The translations under genes and the position numbers were made by a program. This document shows, piece by piece, positions 1 to 5,819 of a stretch of 6,089 nt of DNA. Origin of the DNA: Lachnospiraceae bacterium UBA7480 (GTDB lineage Bacteria; Bacillota; Clostridia; Lachnospirales; Lachnospiraceae); assembly GCA_002479655.1 (NCBI GenBank), contig DLOQ01000121.1, forward strand, positions 10,826 to 16,914, written 5' to 3'. The notes beneath the pieces were generated by a model that worked only from the letters and a program-made list of their open reading frames with translations, searched no databases and was not told the origin of the DNA. Each line of letters opens with the position of its first letter. Position 1 is the first letter of the stretch.

Positions 1-204
1 GCGGCTGCCGCTTCGGCGCTTGTAAGAGCGCTTGCAGAGAAAAAAGGGATCATGCTCGGCGGCAGAGATGCCATGAACAATGAACTTTGTATGGATTATA
101 AAGATTTTAAAGAGAAACAGTATGATAAACTGGCGGATACATTATCAGAATATCTGAATATGGAGGATATATATGGAATACTCAATGATGCGCATATCGG
201 ATAA
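1..204 (+). CDS. cobQ: Cobyric acid synthase, C-terminal end (partial)
   Basis: This is the last 67 codons of an open frame that enters from the left edge and stops at TAA 202-204. The enzyme uses glutamine and ATP to amidate side chains of adenosylcobyrinic acid a,c-diamide, giving adenosylcobyric acid in the cytoplasm. Only the tail of the glutamine amidotransferase half is present, so no catalytic residue can be checked. The call rests on the typical CobQ/CbiP ending: an alanine-rich helix (ALVRALAEKKG) and then KEKQYDKLADTLSEYL followed by MEDIYGIL. The position directly before cobT supports it. The final codons overlap the start of cobT by 32 bases, and they contain the cobT ribosome binding site, so translation of the two is probably coupled. 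In anaerobic-pathway nomenclature the same enzyme is CbiP. The family call is fairly secure, though it rests on a short fragment. Confidence 0.83.
   Translation, partial: AAAASALVRALAEKKGIMLGGRDAMNNELCMDYKDFKEKQYDKLADTLSEYLNMEDIYGILNDAHIG
162..166 (+). promoter_or_regulatory. Ribosome binding site of cobT
   Basis: GGAGG lies six bases before the ATG at 173, inside the last codons of cobQ. It decides the cobT start: the in-frame ATGs at 185 and 188 have no such sequence in front of them. Confidence 0.75.
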
Positions 205-1264
205 TGGTACAAAAGAGACATTGGATAAGCTGGCTTTAGATCTGCCGGATCAAAAAGTATATAAGAAGGTATTGGAAAATTGGGACAGGATAGCAAAGCC
301 CCTTGACGGGCTGGGAAGGTTTGAGACTATTACTGCGCAAATAGGGGCGATCCATGGGACGGATGATATTGATATTTCTAATAAGGCTGTCATCATCATG
401 TGTGCGGATAATGGAATTGTGGAAGAAGGCGTCAGCCAGTCCGGGCAGGAAGTTACAACAGCAGTAGTAAAGCAGATGGTAAAAGACGCTTCTTCCGTAG
501 GGAAAATGGCGGTGGCGATTGGAGCAGACACGATTCCGGTCGATATCGGAATAAACAGCAGGGAAAAGATACCGGGAGCGCTTGACAGAAAAATCAGGTG
601 CGGAACCGGCAATTTTATGAAAGAGCCGGCCATGACGGAAGAAGAAGCAGTCAGGGCGATCTTTACGGGCGTGGAAATAGCGGCGCACTGTAAAAAGAGA
701 GGATATCAGATCCTTGCTGCGGGGGAAATGGGAATCGGAAACACGACGACAAGCAGCGCGGTTGCCGCGGCGCTTTTAAGGTGTGAAGTGGATGAAGTGA
801 CCGGAAGAGGGGCAGGACTTTGCGATGAAAAGTTAGAGCATAAAAAGCAGATCATAAAAGAGGCGATCAAAATCTATAACCTCTATGAAGCAGAGCCGCT
901 TTTTATTCTGGAAACGGTTGGCGGATTGGACATTGCCGGACTTGCAGGGGTATGCATTGGCGGAGGTTTGTTTCATATGCCGGTGGTACTTGACGGTGTG
1001 ATCAGTATTGCAGCGGCGCTTTTGGCGGAACGCCTTGTTCCGGGAACGGCGCAGTATCTGATTCCGTCACACAAAGGCAGGGAACCGGCAGCAGAAAGAT
1101 TGCTGGGGGAACTTAAGCTGGAGCCTGTAATAGACGGGAAAATGGCATTGGGCGAGGGGACGGGAGCCGTTATGATGCTGTCACTGCTGGAAATGGCATT
1201 ATCTGTCTATCGTGGAAAGAACCTTTTTTCGGATATACAGGTAAAGCAGTATGAGAGGTATTGA
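173..1264 (+). CDS. cobT: Nicotinate-nucleotide--dimethylbenzimidazole phosphoribosyltransferase
   Basis: CobT moves the phosphoribosyl group of nicotinate mononucleotide onto a lower-ligand base such as 5,6-dimethylbenzimidazole. The product, alpha-ribazole 5'-phosphate, is the nucleotide-loop precursor used by CobS. At 363 residues the protein is close to the usual length of about 350. Family motifs appear in order: KPLDGLGRFE (residues 42-51), CADNGIVEEGVS (77-88), GQEVTT (91-96), GEMGIGNTTTSSA (184-196), GRGAGLCDE (211-219), VGGLDIAGLAG (249-259), PVVLDGVIS (270-278), SHKGREPA (299-306) and LGEGTGA (326-332). Glu328 in the last motif matches the family's catalytic base. The start at 173 has GGAGG six bases upstream and overlaps cobQ by 32 bases. 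The stop TGA at 1262-1264 shares bases with a possible TTG start for cobU. The sequence cannot show which lower base is used, because family members in anaerobes accept several benzimidazoles and sometimes purines. Confidence 0.96.
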   Translation: MEYSMMRISDNGTKETLDKLALDLPDQKVYKKVLENWDRIAKPLDGLGRFETITAQIGAIHGTDDIDISNKAVIIMCADNGIVEEGVSQSGQEVTTAVVKQMVKDASSVGKMAVAIGADTIPVDIGINSREKIPGALDRKIRCGTGNFMKEPAMTEEEAVRAIFTGVEIAAHCKKRGYQILAAGEMGIGNTTTSSAVAAALLRCEVDEVTGRGAGLCDEKLEHKKQIIKEAIKIYNLYEAEPLFILETVGGLDIAGLAGVCIGGGLFHMPVVLDGVISIAAALLAERLVPGTAQYLIPSHKGREPAAERLLGELKLEPVIDGKMALGEGTGAVMMLSLLEMALSVYRGKNLFSDIQVKQYERY

Positions 1265-1290
1265 CAGGAAAGGTACGGTTGCCGGGGATT

Positions 1291-1839
1291 ATGATGGTAT
1301 TGGTGATTGGAGGGAGCGGAAGCGGAAAATCTTCTTATGCCGAAGAAACGGCAGTTTCGCTTGCACAAGAGAGCGTAAGAGAAATCACAATGAAAAAATA
1401 TTATCTTGCGACGATGCAGGTTTTTGATGAGGAAGGGCGGGATAAGATTGACAGACACAGGAATCTCAGAAGGGGCAAAGGATTTTTCACGATTGAGCAG
1501 CCGACAGGGATATCCTGCGCGCTTAAGAAAATGGGAGATGGAGACAGGATTGTTTTGTTAGAGTGTATCTCTAACTTGACGGCAAATGAAATGTTTTCTG
1601 AGAAAAAAACTAAAACAAAAATGCAGGTTGCGCAAGATATAATGCAGGATATAAAGATGTTGAAAGAACAGACAAATCATCTGGTTGTGGTAAGCTGCAA
1701 TGTATTTGAAGACGGGATCGCTTATGACGAAGCGGCGACGGAGTATATTCAGGCAATGGGAAAGATCAACCGGGAGCTTGCAGCTTTGGCAGACAGGGTA
1801 GTGGAAGTGGCAGCGGGGATCCCCGTAATATTAAAATAA
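1291..1839 (+). CDS. cobU: Adenosylcobinamide kinase / adenosylcobinamide-phosphate guanylyltransferase
   Basis: CobU phosphorylates adenosylcobinamide and then transfers GMP to it, giving adenosyl-GDP-cobinamide for CobS. It is a cytoplasmic P-loop protein. From ATG 1291 it has 182 residues, the usual size. It begins MMVLVIGGSGSGKSSYAEE, with P-loop residues 7-14. YYLATMQVFDEE (37-48) and the IDRHR segment (53-57) follow; His56 aligns with the guanylylated histidine. Then come LLECISNLTANE (89-100) and the closing ALADRVVEVAAGIPVILK. The start is uncertain. TTG 1261 overlaps the cobT stop as TTGA but has its SD only two bases away and adds ten atypical residues. ATG 1291 or 1294 gives the normal N-terminus with GGGG at 1284-1287. 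One oddity is that the usual Asn-Glu of the 'NEV' motif near the C-terminus is Cys136-Asn137 here. A short paralog sits two genes downstream. Confidence 0.9.
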   Translation: MMVLVIGGSGSGKSSYAEETAVSLAQESVREITMKKYYLATMQVFDEEGRDKIDRHRNLRRGKGFFTIEQPTGISCALKKMGDGDRIVLLECISNLTANEMFSEKKTKTKMQVAQDIMQDIKMLKEQTNHLVVVSCNVFEDGIAYDEAATEYIQAMGKINRELAALADRVVEVAAGIPVILK

Positions 1840-1862
1840 TTGTGTAAAAAAAGACGATACGG

Positions 1863-1869
1863 AAGGGAG
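1863..1869 (+). promoter_or_regulatory. Ribosome binding site of cobS
   Basis: AAGGGAG lies six bases before the GTG at 1876. It favours that GTG over the upstream in-frame TTG at 1840, which would place this sequence inside the coding region and add a basic N-terminal tail not normal for CobS. Confidence 0.7.
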
Positions 1870-1875
1870 CGGAAA

Positions 1876-2649
1876 GTGCAGGTAATAAAATCTTTTTTTA
1901 TAGCGTTATCCGTTTATTCGCAAATTCCGGTTCCGGAGTTTCAGTGGAAAGAAGAGGATATGAAATATGTCTTTTGCTTCTTCCCATGGGTAGGAGCCTT
2001 GATTGGCGGCTGCATTTATTTCTGGGATCATCTATGCGGCATTTATCATATAGAGGTCCTTTGTAAGACTGCGGTGGAAATTGCCATTCCGATCTTTATT
2101 ACGGGCGGATTTCATGTGGATGGTTTTATGGATACGATGGATGCAATACATTCTTTTCGTTCAAAGGAGCGGAAGCTGGAAATATTAAAGGATCCCCATA
2201 TCGGCGCATTTGCGGTCATTATGCTTGGCGCTTACGGATTGCTTCTTTTTGGCGCATTTTCGGAAATAAAAAGTGATGCGCTGTTAAAGATCGTATGCTG
2301 CGGATTTTTTCTGTCGCGCTGCTTGTGCGGCATCAGCGCGGTTTCCTTTTCGCCGGCAAAAAAGGAAGGGATGCTTTATACTTTTGCAGAGAGTTCCCAT
2401 AAAAAGATCACGAAAGGTTCGTTGTATTTGCAAAGCGCGGTATGCATCTGCCTAATGTGTTTTTATTCATTGACTGCGGGTTTGATCGTGGCAGCGGCGG
2501 CTGTCTTAACATTGGCTTATTATTTTTATGGCAGCAGGAAAGAATTCGGGGGAGTTACCGGCGATACGGCGGGATATTTTGTGCTTCTCTGTGAAGGCTG
2601 TATTGTGGCTGCTGCGGCATTTATTGATGTATTTATATGGAGCGTGTAA
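1876..2649 (+). CDS. cobS: Adenosylcobinamide-GDP ribazoletransferase (cobalamin synthase)
   Basis: CobS is the membrane enzyme that joins GDP-cobinamide to alpha-ribazole phosphate (or alpha-ribazole), forming adenosylcobalamin 5'-phosphate (or adenosylcobalamin). It consumes the products of CobU and CobT. The protein has 257 residues, within the family's range. The N-terminus reads KSFFIALSVYSQIPVP (5-20), then FFPWVGALIGG (35-45). The metal- and substrate-binding signature is GGFHVDGFMDTMDAI (77-91), where the acidic residues of HxDGxxDxxD are intact. KDPHIGAFAV (105-114) and GGVTGDTAGY (225-234) follow. Several hydrophobic stretches fit a multi-pass membrane protein. I chose GTG 1876 because a strong SD precedes it and the family begins there; TTG 1840 would add 12 mostly basic residues. 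The gap after cobU is 36 bases. The protein is unusually rich in cysteine (13 residues), with small clusters such as Cys141-142 and Cys190/192/195. Confidence 0.95.
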   Translation: MQVIKSFFIALSVYSQIPVPEFQWKEEDMKYVFCFFPWVGALIGGCIYFWDHLCGIYHIEVLCKTAVEIAIPIFITGGFHVDGFMDTMDAIHSFRSKERKLEILKDPHIGAFAVIMLGAYGLLLFGAFSEIKSDALLKIVCCGFFLSRCLCGISAVSFSPAKKEGMLYTFAESSHKKITKGSLYLQSAVCICLMCFYSLTAGLIVAAAAVLTLAYYFYGSRKEFGGVTGDTAGYFVLLCEGCIVAAAAFIDVFIWSV

Positions 2650-2690
2650 AACGGTTGAAAGAAAGGTATTATCAATTATTGGATCGGATC

Positions 2691-2704
2691 GCCTGAAAAC
2701 AGGC
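2691..2704 (+). other. Small hairpin directly before a ribosome binding site
   Basis: GCCTG, then AAAA, then CAGGC forms a perfect five-base-pair stem with a four-base loop in the 69-base gap between cobS and the short cobU-like gene. Its 3' edge abuts the SD of that gene at 2705-2711. It has no T-run and is therefore not a standard terminator. Effects on translation start or mRNA processing are inference only. Confidence 0.4.
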
Positions 2705-2711
2705 AGAGGGG
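2705..2711 (+). promoter_or_regulatory. Ribosome binding site of the short cobU-like gene
   Basis: AGAGGGG lies seven bases before ATG 2719. It starts immediately after the small hairpin at 2691-2704, so pairing in that hairpin could affect access by the ribosome. Confidence 0.65.
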
Positions 2712-2718
2712 TATCAGG

Positions 2719-3102
2719 ATGAGATTAGTAATAGGCGGAACCGCGCAGGGGAAATTGGAGTATGTGCTTTTAAAGTATGGTTTGCAGGAAAATACGGTGT
2801 GGGACGGCGTTTTGCCGGAGGATGCGAAGCGGAAGGAGAAGCCGGTCGTCATCAATCATTTTCACCAGTGGGTCAGGAGCCGTATGGTGAGCGGGGGATG
2901 TCCGGAGGATGAGATCATGTCATTTCTAGATGGCAGTGAGGACTGCATCATTATATGCGATGAGATCGGCAGCGGGATCGTTCCGATTGACCCATTTGAA
3001 AGAGAATACAGGGAACGTGTGGGAAGGATCCTTGTGCAGCTTGCAAAGAGAGCGGAGGAGGTGGAGCGTATCATATGCGGGATCGGTCAGAAGATCAAAT
3101 AA
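2719..3102 (+). CDS. Short CobU-like P-loop protein (cobinamide kinase family)
   Basis: This 127-residue protein resembles a shortened CobU and is the second CobU-family gene in the operon. It starts MRLVIGGTAQGK, a P-loop (residues 6-12) in which the usual Ser/Thr after Lys12 is Leu13. A middle part with HFH (47-49) follows. The C-terminal half matches canonical CobU well: CDEIGSGIVP (80-89), an REYRERVGRI segment (95-104), LAKRAEEVERI and the end CGIGQKIK. It lacks the segment that carries the guanylylated histidine in full-length CobU, and about 55-60 residues overall. Similar short proteins in Clostridia are, from memory, often annotated as bifunctional CobU, but full bifunctionality is doubtful here. 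It could be a partial-activity kinase, a partner of the full-length CobU or a binding protein. AGAGGGG at 2705-2711 supports the start. Its stop overlaps the next ATG by one base (TAATG). Confidence 0.75.
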   Translation: MRLVIGGTAQGKLEYVLLKYGLQENTVWDGVLPEDAKRKEKPVVINHFHQWVRSRMVSGGCPEDEIMSFLDGSEDCIIICDEIGSGIVPIDPFEREYRERVGRILVQLAKRAEEVERIICGIGQKIK

Positions 3103-3719
3103 TGCTGGCATTCATCCGGCATGGTGCAACACAGGCAAATAAAGAGCGGAGATATCTTGGGAAAACGGATGAATCCCTTTCAAAAGAAGGGATAGAAATG
3201 CTGGGATCCTATAAAATACAGAAAATTTATCCGGATGTGGAGTATCTGTTTACCAGTCCTATGAAAAGATGTATGGAGACTGCTAAAATGATTTATCCCG
3301 CGTTATGTCCGGTTATCATTCCGGAATGGGAAGAGATTGATTTCGGACGGTTTGAATACAAAAACTATGAGGAATTGAAGGATGATGCAGAATATCAGGG
3401 ATGGATCAACAGCGGGGGGACGATGGATCTTCCGGAGGGAGAGAGTAGGAATGATTTTATTCTGCGGTGTAAAAGCGGGTTTATAAGGATGTGTAATGAA
3501 TTGAGGCAGATAAAAGGACGAAATGGTTCAAAGCCTGTCATGGCAGGAATGATCGTTCATGGCGGAACGATCATGTCATTGCTGAGTTCATATGGAGGAA
3601 CTGATTATTTTGATTATCAGGTGTCAAACGGCAGAGGATATTTATGTAAACTGACGGGTCTAAATAACAAGACAACAAAGGAAGATTCAATACAGATAAA
3701 GGTTGTAACAGAAATATGA
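3102..3719 (+). CDS. cobC: Histidine phosphatase, probable alpha-ribazole phosphatase
   Basis: This is a phosphoglycerate-mutase-like histidine phosphatase. In B12 operons such enzymes remove the 5'-phosphate from alpha-ribazole phosphate or from cobalamin phosphate, so the specific role is inferred from context. The fold's catalytic residues are visible: RHGAT with the phosphate-accepting His7, the TSPMKRCMETA motif with Arg56, Glu78 in EEIDFGRFE, and the second histidine His153 in VHGGTIMSL. Length is 205 residues, which is normal. I chose ATG 3102, which overlaps the previous stop as TAATG and gives the usual N-terminus with RHG a few residues in. ATG 3075 has a GGAG eight bases upstream but adds nine polar residues and lies inside the preceding gene. 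The last roughly 20 residues are polar and look unconserved. The end overlaps cbiB by four bases (ATGA). Confidence 0.85.
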   Translation: MLAFIRHGATQANKERRYLGKTDESLSKEGIEMLGSYKIQKIYPDVEYLFTSPMKRCMETAKMIYPALCPVIIPEWEEIDFGRFEYKNYEELKDDAEYQGWINSGGTMDLPEGESRNDFILRCKSGFIRMCNELRQIKGRNGSKPVMAGMIVHGGTIMSLLSSYGGTDYFDYQVSNGRGYLCKLTGLNNKTTKEDSIQIKVVTEI

Positions 3720-4723
3720 GATACGATATCAATTATCACATGATTGCTTTTTTCATGGGATTTCTGCTGGATCTGGCATTGGGTGATCCGTATTGTTTCC
3801 CGCACCCGGTTCGTCTGATCGGAAAACTGATAACGGGAAGTGAAAAAATACTTCGTGGAAGTATAATAGGGATAAAAGGAAAAAGTAAAAAGGCAGATAA
3901 TAACAGAAAAGAGTTTTGGCAGGGGATAGGGCTGGTGTTCATTGTACTGACCATTGTGGCGGCAGCTGTATCATTCCTGCTGTTTATGGCATACCGGCTG
4001 CATACGCTTCTTGGAGTGGTGGCGGAGTGCGTTATGACATATCAGATATTGGCAGTAAAATGTCTGAAGGTGGAAAGCATGAAAGTTTACCACTGCTTGA
4101 AAGATGACGATCTTGAGCAGGCAAGGAAAGCCGTCTCCATGATCGTGGGCAGAGATACAGAGCATCTGGATGAAGAAGGCGTTGCAAAAGCTGCGATAGA
4201 AACGGTGGCGGAGAATACTTCTGACGGAGTGCTCGCGCCGATGCTGTATCTTGCGGCAGGAGGCCCGATTCTTGGGTTTTTATATAAAGCAGTAAATACA
4301 ATGGATTCCATGGTTGGATATAAAAATGACAAGTATCTGTATTTCGGAAGGGCAGCGGCGAAACTGGACGATCTTGTAAATTTCCTTCCGGCAAGGATCA
4401 GCGCTTTTCTTATGATTGCGGCATCTTTTTTGGCAGGCAGCCGCTTTTCGGGCACAGGCGCATGGAGGATCTATATCAGGGATCGCAATAAGCATGCAAG
4501 TCCCAATTCCGGTCAGACGGAGGCCGTATGCGCCGGTGCGCTTTCCATAAGGCTTGCCGGTGATGCCGAATATTTTGGAAGAACAGTAAAAAAACCATAT
4601 ATCGGGGAGGCATTGCGGGAAGCAGAGTATGAGGATATCAAACGGGTGAACCGGTTGATGTACCTTACGGCATGGCTGTGTGAATTGCTGTGTCTGTTGG
4701 TGATGTGCGCACTGCGAAGTTGA
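3716..4723 (+). CDS. cbiB: Adenosylcobinamide-phosphate synthase
   Basis: CbiB (CobD in aerobic-pathway naming) is the membrane enzyme that attaches (R)-1-amino-2-propanol phosphate to adenosylcobyric acid, forming adenosylcobinamide phosphate. The amine comes from the PLP enzyme encoded next. The 335-residue protein carries the family signatures: LGDPYCFPHPVRLIGKLI near residues 22-39, GRDTEHLDEEGVAKAAIETVAENTSDG in two adjoining pieces at 145-171, YKAVNTMDSMVGYKND (190-205), RAAAKLDDLVNFLPAR (212-227) and DRNKHASPNSGQTEA (256-270). Hydrophobic stretches near 9-23, 71-92, 226-240 and 317-333 are probable membrane segments. A lysine-rich, poorly conserved loop lies at about 48-68. The start at 3716 overlaps the cobC stop as ATGA and has only a weak, distant AAAGG, so translation is probably coupled. 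ATG 3740 would still keep the family core but has no visible SD. Confidence 0.95.
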   Translation: MRYDINYHMIAFFMGFLLDLALGDPYCFPHPVRLIGKLITGSEKILRGSIIGIKGKSKKADNNRKEFWQGIGLVFIVLTIVAAAVSFLLFMAYRLHTLLGVVAECVMTYQILAVKCLKVESMKVYHCLKDDDLEQARKAVSMIVGRDTEHLDEEGVAKAAIETVAENTSDGVLAPMLYLAAGGPILGFLYKAVNTMDSMVGYKNDKYLYFGRAAAKLDDLVNFLPARISAFLMIAASFLAGSRFSGTGAWRIYIRDRNKHASPNSGQTEAVCAGALSIRLAGDAEYFGRTVKKPYIGEALREAEYEDIKRVNRLMYLTAWLCELLCLLVMCALRS

Positions 4724-4735
4724 TAAATGACATAC

Positions 4736-4742
4736 GGAGGAG
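4736..4742 (+). promoter_or_regulatory. Ribosome binding site of cobD
   Basis: GGAGGAG lies five bases before ATG 4748. It decides the start: the in-frame ATG at 4727 sits upstream of this site and would put it within the reading frame. Confidence 0.75.
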
Positions 4743-4747
4743 CGGGG

Positions 4748-5770
4748 ATGAGTATTCATGGAGGCGATGTTTATAGAAATCATGTGGCTGTTGATTTTTC
4801 CATCAATGTAAATCCGCTTGGCGCGCCGGAATCCGTAAAAGAGGCGCTTCATAGGGCAGTTGATATGTGCGGAAGATATCCGGATATGGAAGCGGAAAGC
4901 TTAAGAGAGGCTGTCAGCAGCTTCCTTGGAGTTTCAAAAGAATATCTGCTGTTCGGGAATGGGGCATCAGAACTTCTTATGACGATCGTTCATGGCATAA
5001 AACCGGGGAAAGTCGTAATACCGGCGCCGTCCTTTTACGGATATGAGTATGCCGCAAAATCAGCGGACAGTGAGATCGTTTACTATGAGATGAAACAGGA
5101 GAATAACTTTTGTGTGACAGGGGATATATACCGCATCCTGACGGAAGATGTGGATCTTCTTTTCCTTGCCAATCCGGGTAATCCGATCGGAAATCTTTTA
5201 GATATGGAGATGATAAAAAAGCTGCTGCTGCATTGCAGGGATAAAGGGATCTATGTGGTGATAGATGAAAGTTTTATTGAATTTTGCGGAGAATCGTTTT
5301 CTTTTCTGCCTGAGATCACAAGATTTGAAAATCTGATACTTGTGAGATCGTTTACAAAAATATTTGCGATACCGGGAGTGCGTCTGGGGTATCTTGTGTG
5401 TAAAAATAAGGCAGTTCATACAAAAATAGCCGGACAGCTGCCGGAATGGAATCTTTCCTGCTTTGCGCAGGAAGCGGGATGTATATGCGCAGGGCAGGCG
5501 GAGTTTATTGAAAAAACGAAAACTTATATTAAGACAGAACGCCGGTTCATGGAAGAGGGATTTAGACGGAAAGGATTTCAGATGTTTCCATCTGCGGCTA
5601 ATTTTATTACGACTTATTGTGATATTCCTTTATATGAGAAACTGTTGGAAAAAGGAATATTGATCAGGGATTGTAGTAATTTCAAGGGATTGGGAAAAGG
5701 ATTTTACCGCATTGCGGTAAAGAACAGAAAAGAAAATGAGACCTTAATTAGGACAATGGAAGCTTTGTGA
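4748..5770 (+). CDS. cobD: Threonine-phosphate decarboxylase (PLP-dependent)
   Basis: This enzyme of the class I/II aminotransferase fold decarboxylates L-threonine O-3-phosphate to (R)-1-amino-2-propanol phosphate, the linker that CbiB attaches to cobyric acid. From ATG 4748 it has 340 residues, close to the family's usual length. The N-terminus MSIHGGDVYR and DFSINVNPLGAP (17-28) are typical of CobD. Further marks are GNGASELL (70-77), ANPGNPIGN (141-149) with Asn142, the PLP-ring-contacting Asp173 in VIDESF, the SFTKIFAIPGVRLGY segment (201-215) with Lys204 as the likely Schiff-base lysine, and a C-terminal FYRIAVK in which Arg321 may bind the substrate carboxylate. A histidinol-phosphate aminotransferase has the same fold, but the HGGD start and the place beside cbiB favour CobD. 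It follows cbiB after 24 bases. The required threonine kinase is not in this window. Confidence 0.93.
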   Translation: MSIHGGDVYRNHVAVDFSINVNPLGAPESVKEALHRAVDMCGRYPDMEAESLREAVSSFLGVSKEYLLFGNGASELLMTIVHGIKPGKVVIPAPSFYGYEYAAKSADSEIVYYEMKQENNFCVTGDIYRILTEDVDLLFLANPGNPIGNLLDMEMIKKLLLHCRDKGIYVVIDESFIEFCGESFSFLPEITRFENLILVRSFTKIFAIPGVRLGYLVCKNKAVHTKIAGQLPEWNLSCFAQEAGCICAGQAEFIEKTKTYIKTERRFMEEGFRRKGFQMFPSAANFITTYCDIPLYEKLLEKGILIRDCSNFKGLGKGFYRIAVKNRKENETLIRTMEAL

Positions 5771-5784
5771 AACAGTGATTTTAT

Positions 5785-5800
5785 TGTAGGAAAACTTACA
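5785..5800 (+). other. Weak hairpin in the cobD-cbiC gap
   Basis: TGTAGG, then AAAA, then CTTACA can pair over six positions, one of them G-U, in the 49-base gap before cbiC. It ends seven bases before the cbiC SD at 5808-5812. It is not followed by a T-run, so it is not a terminator. It may be chance. Confidence 0.25.
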
Positions 5801-5807
5801 GCATCAT

Positions 5808-5812
5808 GAGGG
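5808..5812 (+). promoter_or_regulatory. Ribosome binding site of cbiC
   Basis: GAGGG lies seven bases before ATG 5820. Nearby ATGs at 5806 and 5813 are in other frames, so this site fixes the start. Confidence 0.65.
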
Positions 5813-5819
5813 ATGGAAC

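Noticed and set aside
236..688. Long reverse-strand open frames opposite cobT
   Set aside because: They are antisense shadows of conserved cobT codons and show no recognisable protein features.
1603..1609. Run of seven A in cobU (GAG AAA AAA ACT) as a programmed frameshift site
   Set aside because: The run is not in the phase of a standard slippery heptamer, the zero frame continues into conserved CobU sequence, and no downstream structure or useful alternative frame is evident.
2681..2690. Tandem GGATC GGATC in the cobS to cobU-like gap as an operator
   Set aside because: A single five-base tandem copy is too short to distinguish from chance and is not repeated elsewhere in a regulatory position.
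2528..2722. 64-codon open frame across the end of cobS and the following gap
   Set aside because: It mostly overlaps the conserved C-terminus of cobS in another frame, has no family resemblance and no convincing SD.
4280..4852. 190-codon reverse-strand open frame across cbiB and cobD
   Set aside because: It lies opposite strongly conserved CbiB and CobD coding sequence, its translation is low-complexity and Cys/His-rich as expected of an antisense shadow, and no SD or promoter supports it.
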